Assembly: GCA_023434425.1 (NCBI GenBank)
Contig: JAEYSS010000086.1
Coordinates: 1-7,978, forward strand
Direction: 5' to 3'
From: Pseudomonadota bacterium
Lineage (GTDB): Bacteria; Pseudomonadota; Alphaproteobacteria; Ferrovibrionales; Ferrovibrionaceae
Length of the DNA: 7,978 nt
The position numbers and the translations under genes are program-made. Shown piece by piece: positions 1 to 6,727 of this stretch (the first letter of the stretch is position 1; each line of letters opens with the position of its first letter). The notes below the pieces were generated by a model, which saw only the letters and a list, made by a program, of their open reading frames with translations, had not been told where the DNA came from and did not search any database.

Positions 1-2453
1 GCGGCGCGCGGCAGTTCGATCATCGTGCCGACCAGATACTTCACCTTCTTGCCCTGCTCCTTGAACACGGCGGCGGCAACGCCATCGACCTTGCCCTTCA
101 GGATGTCGATCTCGGCCTTGGTGGCGACCAGCGGGATCATCACTTCCGGCTCGACCGGCTTGCCGCCGGCCTTGGACACCTGCACGGCCGCCTCGAAGAT
201 GGCGCGCGCCTGCATCTCGTAGATTTCCGGGAAGCTGATGCCGAGGCGGCAGCCACGATGGCCGAGCATCGGGTTGGTCTCTTCCAGTGCCTTCTTGCGT
301 TCCTTCAGCGCCCCGACGCTCAGGCCGGTGCCGCGCGCAACCGCGTCGAAATCGGCATCGGTCTTGGGCAGGAATTCGTGCAGCGGCGGATCGAGCAGGC
401 GGATCGTCACCGGACGGCCGGCCATGATCTTGAACAACTGCGCGAAATCCTCGCGCTGCATCGGCAGGATCTTGGCCAGCGCCTTCTTCCGGCCCTCCAC
501 ACTGTGCGACAGGATCATTTCGCGCACCGCCGTGATGCGGTCGGCGTCGAAGAACATATGCTCGGTGCGACACAGGCCGATGCCTTCGCAGCCGAAGCGC
601 ACGGCCGTTTCGGCGTCGGCCGGCGTTTCCGCATTGGTGCGGACCTTCAGCTTGCGCAGCTTGTCGGCCCAGGCCATCAGCTGGCCGAAATCGCCCGACA
701 GCTGCGGTTCGATCATCGGCATCAGGCCGAGGATCACTTCGCCGGTCGAACCGTCGATGGTGATCACGTCGCCCTTGTTCACGATGACATCGCCGATCGT
801 CATCTTGCCGGCGGCATAATCGATACGGATGGCACCGGCGCCCGAGACGCACGGACGGCCCATGCCACGGGCCACGACGGCCGCATGGCTGGTGGTGCCG
901 CCGCGCGCGGTCAGAATGCCCTTGGCGGCATGCATGCCATGGATGTCTTCCGGCGAGGTTTCGACACGGACGAGGATCACGGCCTCGCCCTTGCCGGCCA
1001 GTTGCTCGGCTTCATCGGCAGTGAACACGGCCTTACCCGAAGCGGCACCCGGCGACGCGGCCAGGCCCTTGGCGATCACCTTGCGCTCGGCCTTCGGATC
1101 CGGCGTCGGATGCAACAGCTGGTCCAGCGAGGCCGGCTCGACGCGGATGACGGCCTCGGCCTGGCTGATCAGCTTTTCCTTCACCATGTCGACGGCGATC
1201 TTGATCGCGGCCTTGGCGGTGCGCTTGCCCGAACGGGTCTGCAGCATCCACAGCTTGCCCTGCTGGACGGTGAATTCGATGTCCTGCATGTCGCGGTAAT
1301 GCTTTTCCAGCGTCTTGAACACGCCGACCAGCTGCCGGAAGGTCGCGGGCATCGACTCTTCCATCGACGGCATGTCATTGCCGACCTTGAGCCGCGACTC
1401 CTTGGTCAGCTGCTGCGGCGTGCGGATGCCGGCGACGACGTCCTCGCCCTGCGCGTTGATCAGATACTCGCCGTAATAGATCTTCTCGCCGGTCGAGGGA
1501 TCGCGCGTGAAGGCAACGCCGGTGCACGACGTTTCGCCCATATTGCCGAACACCATCGCCTGCACGTTCACCGCCGTACCCCACGAGGCCGGGATATTGT
1601 GCAGGCTGCGGTAGGTGATGGCGCGCTGGTTCATCCAGCTGGAGAATACGGCGCCGATGGCGCCCCAGAGCTGGTCGCGCACATCCTGCGGGAAAGGCCG
1701 GCCCAGTTCCTGCTGCACCTTCTTCTTGTAGGCCGCAACGATCTGCTTCCAGTCATCGGCCTTCAGTTCGGTGTCGAGATGCAGGCCATGCTCTTCCTTG
1801 TGCATCTCGAGCAGCTCCTCGAAATGCTCGTGGCCGACGTCGAGCACCACGTTGGAATACATCTGGATGAAACGGCGGTAGCTGTCCCAGGCGAAGCGCT
1901 CGTTGCCTGACTGCTTGGCCAGCGCCTCGACGGTCGTGTCGTTCAGGCCGAGATTCAGCACGGTGTCCATCATGCCGGGCATCGAGGCACGCGCGCCCGA
2001 GCGGACCGAGACGAGCAGCGGCATCCTGGCGTCGCCGAACCTGGCGCCGACCAGCTTCTCGACGCGCGCCAGCGCGGCATCGACCTGGCCCTTCAGTTCC
2101 TTGGGATACTGCTTGCCGTTCTTGTAATAGGCGGTGCAGACCTCGGTGGTGATGGTCAGGCCCGGCGGCACCGGCAGGCCGATATTCGACATCTCGGCGA
2201 GGTTGGCACCCTTGCCGCCCAGCACGTTGCGCATGTCGGCGCGGCCCTCGGCCTTGCCGTCGCCGAAGGAGTAAACCAGCTTGCCCTTGGCAGCCGAGAC
2301 ACTCTTCTGGGCGGCGGCCTTCGCCGGCTTCGCGACCTTTCTGGCAACTTTCTTCGGTGCGGCTGCCGTCTTCGGCGCTGCCCGCTTGGCCTGGGTCTTG
2401 GTCTTCACGGCCTTCCTGGCGACTTTTTTCTTGGCTGCTTTTTTCTTGGCCAT
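1..2453 (-). CDS. ppdK: Pyruvate, phosphate dikinase (PPDK), 3' end cut by window start, with Lys/Ala-rich N-terminal tail
   Basis: PPDK reversibly interconverts pyruvate + ATP + Pi and PEP + AMP + PPi in the cytoplasm, linking glycolysis, gluconeogenesis and the TCA cycle. I read 817 complete codons with no stop or frameshift. The usual PPDK start (LVYSFGDGKAEG) appears near residue 59, after a basic tail. The nucleotide-binding domain follows, with GGKGANLAEM near 79-88 and VSVRSGARASMPGMMDT near 148-164. The swivelling phosphohistidine domain has GGTTSHAAVVARGMG; its catalytic His is 523 and the Thr normally targeted by the regulatory protein PDRP is 521. The PEP/pyruvate barrel shows GIGLCRTEHMFF (624-635), TIRLLDPPLHEFLP with Arg685, GHRGCRLG (731-738) and GTMIELPRA at the edge. 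About 120-130 C-terminal residues, including the catalytic Cys region, should lie outside. The ATG at 2453 is 8 bases after glyS, so it is probably co-transcribed and translationally coupled. Confidence 0.96.
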   Translation of the reverse strand, partial: MAKKKAAKKKVARKAVKTKTQAKRAAPKTAAAPKKVARKVAKPAKAAAQKSVSAAKGKLVYSFGDGKAEGRADMRNVLGGKGANLAEMSNIGLPVPPGLTITTEVCTAYYKNGKQYPKELKGQVDAALARVEKLVGARFGDARMPLLVSVRSGARASMPGMMDTVLNLGLNDTTVEALAKQSGNERFAWDSYRRFIQMYSNVVLDVGHEHFEELLEMHKEEHGLHLDTELKADDWKQIVAAYKKKVQQELGRPFPQDVRDQLWGAIGAVFSSWMNQRAITYRSLHNIPASWGTAVNVQAMVFGNMGETSCTGVAFTRDPSTGEKIYYGEYLINAQGEDVVAGIRTPQQLTKESRLKVGNDMPSMEESMPATFRQLVGVFKTLEKHYRDMQDIEFTVQQGKLWMLQTRSGKRTAKAAIKIAVDMVKEKLISQAEAVIRVEPASLDQLLHPTPDPKAERKVIAKGLAASPGAASGKAVFTADEAEQLAGKGEAVILVRVETSPEDIHGMHAAKGILTARGGTTSHAAVVARGMGRPCVSGAGAIRIDYAAGKMTIGDVIVNKGDVITIDGSTGEVILGLMPMIEPQLSGDFGQLMAWADKLRKLKVRTNAETPADAETAVRFGCEGIGLCRTEHMFFDADRITAVREMILSHSVEGRKKALAKILPMQREDFAQLFKIMAGRPVTIRLLDPPLHEFLPKTDADFDAVARGTGLSVGALKERKKALEETNPMLGHRGCRLGISFPEIYEMQARAIFEAAVQVSKAGGKPVEPEVMIPLVATKAEIDILKGKVDGVAAAVFKEQGKKVKYLVGTMIELPRA
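2283..2453 (-). other. Histone-H1-like Lys/Ala-rich N-terminal tail of PPDK
   Basis: The first 57 residues of the PPDK reading frame are low-complexity and strongly basic. In residues 1-50 I count 17 Lys, 3 Arg and 17 Ala, a few Pro, Val and Thr, and no Asp or Glu; the opening is MAKKKAAKKKVARK. This resembles the tails of bacterial H1-like proteins and is not part of the catalytic fold known for PPDK. It is unlikely to be a start-site artefact. A GAGGGG Shine-Dalgarno precedes the ATG, and I find no ATG, GTG or TTG codon in frame between codon 16 (GTG) and codon 74 (ATG), which is already inside the conserved domain. It does not look like a signal peptide because it has no hydrophobic core. 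Its function is unknown; nucleic acid or polyphosphate binding, or simple solubility, are guesses. Confidence 0.85.
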
Positions 2454-2461
2454 AGCGGTAT

Positions 2462-4534
2462 TCACCCCTCGATCTGGGAAAAGTCGGCGATACGATCCAT
2501 GCTGCCGGCAACGGCAGACAGCAGGCTCAAACGATTACGTCGGACGGCCGTATCATCGGCATTGACGGTGACCCGGTCGAAGAACGCATCGACGGGCGCA
2601 CGTAGCCGCGCAAGTGTGGCAAGATAATGGCGGAAATCCGCCTCGTCCTGTGTCTTTCCGGAGACCTCGCGACCGAGTTCGCCGAGCGCTGCGACCAGCA
2701 CACGCTCCTCGTCCTGCAGGATCAGGTCGCCATTGACCTCGCCCAGCTTCAGATCCGGGGTCTTTTTAACCTCGGCGCGCACGATGTTGTTGGCGCGGCG
2801 ATAGGCCACCAGCAGATTGGCGCCCTCGCCCTCAGTGAGGAAGCCGCGCAGCGCCTCGACCTTGGCCAGAATGCGCAGCAGGTCGTCGTCGTTACCCTTG
2901 GCGAAGACGGCGGTGACCAGATCGTGGCGCACGCCCTGCTCGCGCAGATGCACCTTCAGGCGGTCGACGAAGAACTGCATCAGCTCCTCGACGGCGCTGC
3001 GTTTCCCGTCGGCCTGCGCGATCTGCAGCGACAGGGCCGAGCGGAACAGCGCCTTGAGCGGCAGCGCCAGCTTGTTTTCCAGGATCAGCCGGATCACGCC
3101 GAGCGCGGCGCGACGCAGCGCGAAGGGATCCTTCGAGCCGGTCGGCTTTTCGTCGATGGCGAAGAAACCGGCCAGCGTGTCGATCTTGTCGGCCAGCGCG
3201 ACAGCAACCGATACCGGTGCGGTCGGGCAGCGGTCGCCCGGCCCCTGCGGCGCGTAATGCTGGGCAATGGCGTCGGCCACTTCGGGCGCCTCGCCATCGT
3301 TCAGGGCGTAATAGCGCCCCATGATGCCCTGCAACTCGGGGAATTCGCCGACCAGGCCGGAAACCAGATCGGCCTTGGCAAGCTTTGCTGCCCGGCGCGC
3401 CTGCTTGGCATCGGCATGCAGAGCGCCGGCGATCTCATAGGCAAGGCGCTCGACGCGCTCGACCTTCTGCGCCACGGTACCGAGCTTCGCGTGAAAGACG
3501 ATGTCCTTCAGCGCCGGCAGGCGACTTTCCAGCGTGGCCTTGCGGTCCTGGTCCCAGAAGAATTTGGCATCCGACAGCCGCGCATTCAGCACGCGCTCGT
3601 TGCCGGCGATCACCTGCTTGCCGCCGTCATCGGTCAGGGTGTTGGCGACGATGACAAAGCGCGGCGCCAGCGCGCCATCTTTGGTGTTGAGCGCGAAATA
3701 CTTCTGATGCGCCCGCATCGTGGTGGTCAGCACCTCGCGCGGCACGCTCATGAAATCCTGCGGGATACGGCCGAGCAGCACGACCGGCTGTTCGACCAGG
3801 CCGGTCACTTCATCGGCGAGGCCCGGATCATCGACCAGCACCAGATCTTCGTTGCCGGCGGCGAAAGCGGCATCCTTGAGCACGGCGGCGCGGCGCACCA
3901 CGAAATCCGGCTCCACGTAAGCCACGCGCAGGCGGCGCAGGTAGTCGTTGGCATCGCGCACGGCGAAGCGCGCCGGCGCCTGGAAGCGATGGCCGCAGGT
4001 GCTGTCGCCGGCGGTCAGATGGCCGAAGGAGAAGGCGACCGTCTCGCCTTCGAACAGGCAGAGAATGCTGTGCAGCGGGCGCACCCAGCGCAGGGCGTGA
4101 TCGGCCCAGCGCATCGATTTCGGCCAGGGCAAAACGGCCAGCGCTTCGGGGATCAGGCGCTTCAGCGCGTCCTTCGTGGCCTCGCCCGGCTTTTCGACGA
4201 TGGCGAACCAGAATTCGCCCTTGCCGCTGTCGCGCTTTTCGCACTGATCGAGCGAGGTCAGCCCGGCGCCGCGCAGGAAGCCCTGCACTGCAGCCTCGGG
4301 CGAACCGACACGCGGGCCCTTCTTTTCTTCGCGCACGGCCTCCTGCATGCGCGGCAGGCCGCGCACCACCAGCGCCACGCGGCGCGGCGTGACGTAGGAC
4401 TCGGCCTTGTCGAAATGCAGACCGGATTTCTTCAGCAGATCGACGACGAGGCGCTGCAGGTCTTCGGCGGCGCGCTGCTGCATGCGCGCGGGAATTTCTT
4501 CCGAATGCAGTTCGAGCAGGAGTTCGCCGAGCAT
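2462..4534 (-). CDS. glyS: Glycine--tRNA ligase beta subunit
   Basis: This is the beta subunit of the bacterial (alpha2beta2) glycyl-tRNA synthetase. It supplies most tRNA contacts, while the alpha subunit GlyQ carries the aminoacylation site. The protein is 690 residues, the normal length, and appears intact. The start LGELLLELHSEEIPARM is typical of the family. Further family stretches are MRAHQKYF (273-280), NERVLNARLSDAKFFWDQD (312-330), the HD-like region with LVGEFPELQGIMGRYYA (394-410) and GSKDPFALRRAALG (466-479). An anticodon-binding DALR-like domain is expected at the C-terminus. I chose the ATG at 4534 because it begins the conserved N-terminus, has an AGGAGA six bases upstream and overlaps the glyQ stop by one base (TGATG). 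An open frame continues upstream to 4738, but there it only shadows glyQ. The stop is 8 bases before ppdK. Confidence 0.97.
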   Translation of the reverse strand: MLGELLLELHSEEIPARMQQRAAEDLQRLVVDLLKKSGLHFDKAESYVTPRRVALVVRGLPRMQEAVREEKKGPRVGSPEAAVQGFLRGAGLTSLDQCEKRDSGKGEFWFAIVEKPGEATKDALKRLIPEALAVLPWPKSMRWADHALRWVRPLHSILCLFEGETVAFSFGHLTAGDSTCGHRFQAPARFAVRDANDYLRRLRVAYVEPDFVVRRAAVLKDAAFAAGNEDLVLVDDPGLADEVTGLVEQPVVLLGRIPQDFMSVPREVLTTTMRAHQKYFALNTKDGALAPRFVIVANTLTDDGGKQVIAGNERVLNARLSDAKFFWDQDRKATLESRLPALKDIVFHAKLGTVAQKVERVERLAYEIAGALHADAKQARRAAKLAKADLVSGLVGEFPELQGIMGRYYALNDGEAPEVADAIAQHYAPQGPGDRCPTAPVSVAVALADKIDTLAGFFAIDEKPTGSKDPFALRRAALGVIRLILENKLALPLKALFRSALSLQIAQADGKRSAVEELMQFFVDRLKVHLREQGVRHDLVTAVFAKGNDDDLLRILAKVEALRGFLTEGEGANLLVAYRRANNIVRAEVKKTPDLKLGEVNGDLILQDEERVLVAALGELGREVSGKTQDEADFRHYLATLARLRAPVDAFFDRVTVNADDTAVRRNRLSLLSAVAGSMDRIADFSQIEG
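2465..2470 (-). promoter_or_regulatory. Ribosome binding site of ppdK, inside the end of glyS
   Basis: The minus strand reads GAGGGG eleven bases before the ppdK ATG. These six bases are also the last two sense codons (Glu-Gly) of glyS. Ribosomes finishing glyS therefore terminate on top of the ppdK initiation region, which suggests coupling. It also supports the 2453 start and hence the basic tail. Confidence 0.65.
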
Positions 4535-5424
4535 CAGGCGGTCTCCTGCAGGTGGCCACGGCTTTTCAGCCATTGCGTGCAGCAGGCCTTGGCCAGCGCG
4601 CGCACACGGCCGATATAGGCGGCGCGCTCGGTCACGCTGATCACGCCACGCGCATCCAGCAGGTTGAAGGTGTGGCTCGCCTTCATGCACTGGTCGTAAG
4701 CCGGCAGCGCCAGGCCCTTCTCGATCAGCGCGACGCATTCCTTCTCGACATCGACGAAGCGGCGGAACAGCTGCTCGGTGTCGGCATGCTCGAAATTATA
4801 GGCGGAGAATTCGCGTTCTGCCTGATGAAACACTTCGCCGTATTTCACGCCGCGACCGTTGAAGTCGAGGTCGTAGACGTTTTCCTTGCCCTGCACATAC
4901 ATGGCGAGGCGTTCGAGACCGTAGGTGATCTCGGCCGCGACCGGCGAGCAGTCGAAACCGCCGACCTGCTGGAAATAGGTGAACTGCGTCACCTCCATGC
5001 CGTCGCACCAGACTTCCCAGCCCAGGCCCCAGGCGCCCAAGGTCGGGCTTTCCCAGTCATCCTCGACGAAGCGGATATCATGCCGCCTGGACGAGATGCC
5101 GAGCGCTTCGAGCGAGCCGAGATACAGCTCCAGCACATTGGGCGGGCTCGGCTTCAGGATCACCTGGAACTGGTAGTAATGCTGCAGCCGGTTCGGATTG
5201 TCGCCGTAGCGGCCGTCCTTGGGCCGGCGCGAGGGCTGCACGTATGCGGCATTCCACGGCTCGGGGCCGAGCGCACGCAGCGTGGTGGCGGGGTGGAAGG
5301 TGCCGGCACCCACTTCCATGTCGTAGGGCTGCAGCAGCAGGCAACCCTGCCGTGCCCAGTAGGTCTGCAGCGTCAGGATCAGATCCTGAAACGACGAAGC
5401 CGCAGCGGGTCCGGTGGGCGCCAT
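4534..5424 (-). CDS. glyQ: Glycine--tRNA ligase alpha subunit
   Basis: This is the catalytic subunit of bacterial-type glycyl-tRNA synthetase, a class II enzyme that activates glycine with ATP and works with GlyS. The 296-residue length is normal. The family start FQDLILTLQTYWARQGC is at 12-28, followed by QPYDMEVGAGTFHPATTLRALGP (32-54). The motif 2 region PSRRPKDGRYGDNPNRLQHYYQFQ is at 64-87. The active-site stretch FVEDDWESPTLGAWGLGWE (119-137) leads into CDGMEVTQFTYFQQVGG (140-156). Motif 3 is YGLERLAMY (168-176). The ATG at 5424 has AAAGGA seven bases upstream. It is the first gene of the tight glyQ-glyS-ppdK cluster, and a promoter candidate lies about 60-85 bases upstream. I see no T-box leader, which agrees with the Gram-negative assignment. 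Confidence 0.98.
   Translation of the reverse strand: MAPTGPAAASSFQDLILTLQTYWARQGCLLLQPYDMEVGAGTFHPATTLRALGPEPWNAAYVQPSRRPKDGRYGDNPNRLQHYYQFQVILKPSPPNVLELYLGSLEALGISSRRHDIRFVEDDWESPTLGAWGLGWEVWCDGMEVTQFTYFQQVGGFDCSPVAAEITYGLERLAMYVQGKENVYDLDFNGRGVKYGEVFHQAEREFSAYNFEHADTEQLFRRFVDVEKECVALIEKGLALPAYDQCMKASHTFNLLDARGVISVTERAAYIGRVRALAKACCTQWLKSRGHLQETA
4541..4546 (-). promoter_or_regulatory. Ribosome binding site of glyS
   Basis: The minus strand has AGGAGA six bases before the glyS ATG, within the last codons of glyQ. This is a strong Shine-Dalgarno at good spacing. It fixes the start at 4534 rather than the upstream ATG at 4738. Confidence 0.75.
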
Positions 5425-5431
5425 TACGGGA

Positions 5432-5437
5432 TCCTTT
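5432..5437 (-). promoter_or_regulatory. Ribosome binding site of glyQ
   Basis: AAAGGA on the minus strand lies seven bases before the glyQ ATG. It supports the start at 5424. Confidence 0.6.
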
Positions 5438-5481
5438 GCGCTCTCGCCTGTACGTGCGTGGGGTGGCCGAAAATCGGGCGG

Positions 5482-5510
5482 ACCTTAGCCAGCGGGGGCT
5501 TGATAATCAA
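5482..5510 (-). promoter_or_regulatory. Candidate sigma-70 promoter of the glyQ-glyS-ppdK operon
   Basis: On the minus strand the -35 TTGATT (5510-5505) and the -10 TAAGGT (5487-5482) are separated by 17 bases. Transcription would start near 5475, giving a leader of about 50 bases before glyQ. The -35 sits inside a perfect palindrome (5497-5513). The match is moderate (TTGA of the -35; T, A and T of the -10). Read-through from the small gene upstream is an alternative. Confidence 0.45.
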
Positions 5511-5513
5511 GCC
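5497..5513. repeat. Perfect 17-bp palindrome upstream of glyQ
   Basis: GGCTTGAT-A-ATCAAGCC is two 8-bp arms around a single central base. It covers the predicted -35 of the glyQ promoter, where a bound dimeric regulator would block RNA polymerase, so an operator is a reasonable guess. A 1-base loop makes it a poor RNA hairpin. I do not recognise it as the site of a named regulator, and only one copy is seen in the window. Confidence 0.6.
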
Positions 5514-5564
5514 GTTGGCCCTGCGGCACGGGGCCGACTTAAGCCCAAAGCAGGCTGTGAAAAC

Positions 5565-5813
5565 CTAGGCCGGACGGCAGTCCGGACGGCCGCAGGTCTG
5601 ACCAGCGGCCTTGCTGGGATCGACCACCATGTAAGTGCCGCAAACCGGACAGGGTTTCAGGTCTTCGGCGATGGTTTTCTGGGCCCCGGCCTGCTCCTGG
5701 GGCGCCTTGGGCTCCGCCGCAGCGGGCGGTTTGGCCAGGGGCTTGCGATTGATGTAGCGCCAGCCGTACCAGACGGCCGCGATCAGCAGGATCAGGAGCA
5801 GGAATTTCAGCAT
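5565..5813 (-). CDS. Small single-pass membrane protein with four-Cys zinc-ribbon-like tail
   Basis: This 82-residue protein has three parts. Residues 2-20 (LKFLLLILLIAAVWYGWRY) form one transmembrane helix or an uncleaved signal anchor, followed by the basic INRK. Residues 25-50 are an Ala/Pro/Lys-rich linker. The tail has Cys55-x2-Cys58-x15-Cys74-x4-Cys79, as expected for a small zinc-binding ribbon, with basic residues behind the membrane segment suggesting that the tail faces the cytoplasm. The layout recalls the PP0621-type small proteins of Proteobacteria, but I cannot assign it firmly and no function is known to me. I chose the ATG at 5813 because it begins the hydrophobic segment. An open frame extends to 5912, but that part overlaps the methyltransferase gene and is not membrane-like. 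There is no clear Shine-Dalgarno. It lies 58 bases after the methyltransferase and 140 bases before glyQ. Confidence 0.75.
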   Translation of the reverse strand: MLKFLLLILLIAAVWYGWRYINRKPLAKPPAAAEPKAPQEQAGAQKTIAEDLKPCPVCGTYMVVDPSKAAGQTCGRPDCRPA

Positions 5814-5871
5814 GGCTTTGATTCTGGGCCCTGCCGCCCCTCTGTGGCAAGGCCTGAGAACCGAGTCGCCG

Positions 5872-6639
5872 TCACACTGCCGGCAACGCGGCCCCGCGTC
5901 GCAGTACCGCATCGATCTCGGGCAGGTAGCCGCCCTCGGCAGTGTGCAGCACCAGACCGGGGGTCAGGGTGAGCGGTGCCTTGCTGCCCTTCACCGCCCG
6001 CAGGATCACGCGCTTGGCCGGCTGACCCGGCCGCGACCACAGCGGAATCACCCGAATCGCGCCGGCCCTGCCCTCGAAGGCGGCGAGGATGTCACCCAGC
6101 CGCTCGGCCTTGTGGACCAGGGTCAGTCCGGCATTCGGCTTTGCATACCGGAGCATCGCGGCGACCCAGTGGCCGATATCGGCCGCCTCGCCGCCCTCGG
6201 CCCGCGCCGCCGCCCGGCCGGCATGCGGTGAGACACGATGTCGCGCCGCATCGAAATAGGGCGGGTTGGCGAAAACCTGGTCGAAGCTGTTCGGCGCCAG
6301 TCCGGCAATGCGCCGCGCGCGAATGTCGCCTTCGTATACGCTGAGACGATCCTCGAAGCCGTTGGCGGCGATGTTACGGGCACAGAGCGCAGCCAGATCG
6401 GGCTGCAGTTCAAGGCCCGCCACCGTCACATGTTTCAGGCGTGCCGCCACGCAAAGCATGGCGACGCCCGAGCCGCAGCCCAGTTCGAGCACCTGCGCAC
6501 CGGACCCAGATTTCTTTGGGGCAACGACGGCGGCGGCCAACATCACGGCATCGGCGCTGGCGCGCTGGCCCTTGCGCGGCTGTTTCAGGCGGACCAGACC
6601 GCCCAGCAGGGCATCGGTCGTATGATCGTTGTCAGGCAT
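5872..6639 (-). CDS. TrmN6/YfiC-like N6-adenine methyltransferase
   Basis: This is a class I SAM-dependent methyltransferase of the COG4123 type. The E. coli member YfiC/TrmN6 methylates N6 of A37 in tRNA1(Val). The protein is 255 residues against about 245 for YfiC. The N-terminal LLGGLVRLKQPRKGQRASAD (11-30) is typical of the family. The SAM-binding motif I is VLELGCGSGVAML (50-62), and an acidic residue for the ribose follows in AGLELQ (74-79). The amino-methylation motif IV is ANPPYF (124-129), which points to adenine N6 or a similar amino group. The exact substrate in this organism is inferred only. The ATG at 6639 has no good Shine-Dalgarno, but no other start fits the conserved N-terminus. 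It is divergent from the polyprenyl synthase gene across 88 bases and precedes the small membrane protein on the same strand. Confidence 0.88.
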   Translation of the reverse strand: MPDNDHTTDALLGGLVRLKQPRKGQRASADAVMLAAAVVAPKKSGSGAQVLELGCGSGVAMLCVAARLKHVTVAGLELQPDLAALCARNIAANGFEDRLSVYEGDIRARRIAGLAPNSFDQVFANPPYFDAARHRVSPHAGRAAARAEGGEAADIGHWVAAMLRYAKPNAGLTLVHKAERLGDILAAFEGRAGAIRVIPLWSRPGQPAKRVILRAVKGSKAPLTLTPGLVLHTAEGGYLPEIDAVLRRGAALPAV

Positions 6640-6674
6640 TTGATCTGAAAGACAAACTTGGCAAATGAGCGGCG

Positions 6675-6703
6675 CTTGACCGACCCGGCCAGCCCACTAT
6701 GCT
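6675..6703 (+). promoter_or_regulatory. Sigma-70 promoter of the polyprenyl synthase gene
   Basis: CTTGAC (6675-6680) and TATGCT (6698-6703) are separated by 17 bases. The -35 is a perfect alphaproteobacterial match and the -10 is good. The start would be near 6710, leaving a leader of only about 18 bases before the ATG at 6728. Confidence 0.65.
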
Positions 6704-6725
6704 CCAGCCAGACCGCTCGACACAA
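6696..6725 (-). promoter_or_regulatory. Weak candidate promoter for the methyltransferase gene
   Basis: On the minus strand TTGTGT (6725-6720) and CATAGT (6701-6696) are 18 bases apart, which would start transcription about 50 bases before the methyltransferase ATG. Its -10 shares bases with the opposite-facing -10 at 6698-6703, so the two promoters would compete. The match is weak and the call is tentative. Confidence 0.25.
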
Positions 6726-6727
6726 TC

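Noticed and set aside
258..1910. 550-codon plus-strand open frame antisense to ppdK
   Set aside because: It is the shadow of ppdK, which is continuous on the other strand with all its motifs. The translation is rich in His, Asp, Leu, Arg and Gly with no family resemblance.
1753..2511. 252-codon minus-strand frame overlapping the ppdK start, rich in Arg, Gly and Lys
   Set aside because: It is a +1/+2 frame of the same strand as ppdK. The ppdK frame carries the conserved sequence throughout, so this is an out-of-frame reading and not a frameshifted gene.
2627..4618. 663-codon plus-strand open frame antisense to glyS
   Set aside because: It lies entirely opposite an intact, well-recognised glyS. 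Its His/Gln/Leu/Ala/Gly-rich composition is typical of the reverse complement of a GC-rich gene, and I recognise no domain in it.
4535..4738. 68-residue N-terminal extension of glyS
   Set aside because: The extension is the out-of-frame reading of the glyQ 3' end. The conserved GlyS N-terminus and a strong AGGAGA place the start at 4534.
5516..5557. Possible terminators between the small membrane protein and glyQ (GGCCC/GGGCC and AGCC/GGCT stems)
   Set aside because: The stems are only 4-5 bp with 7-9 base loops and no T run follows on the minus strand. I cannot support a terminator here.
4552..5568. 338-codon plus-strand open frame opposite glyQ
   Set aside because: It is antisense to the complete glyQ and shows the same shadow composition, with no Shine-Dalgarno or domain.
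5567..5592. Direct repeat of CCGGACGGC (about two copies)
   Set aside because: It lies within the last codons of the small membrane protein and encodes the Cys-Gly-Arg-Pro-Asp-Cys tail, so it is explained by coding sequence.
5814..5912. 33-residue N-terminal extension of the small membrane protein
   Set aside because: It overlaps the end of the methyltransferase gene, is Arg/Cys-rich without family character, and would place the membrane segment in the middle of the protein.
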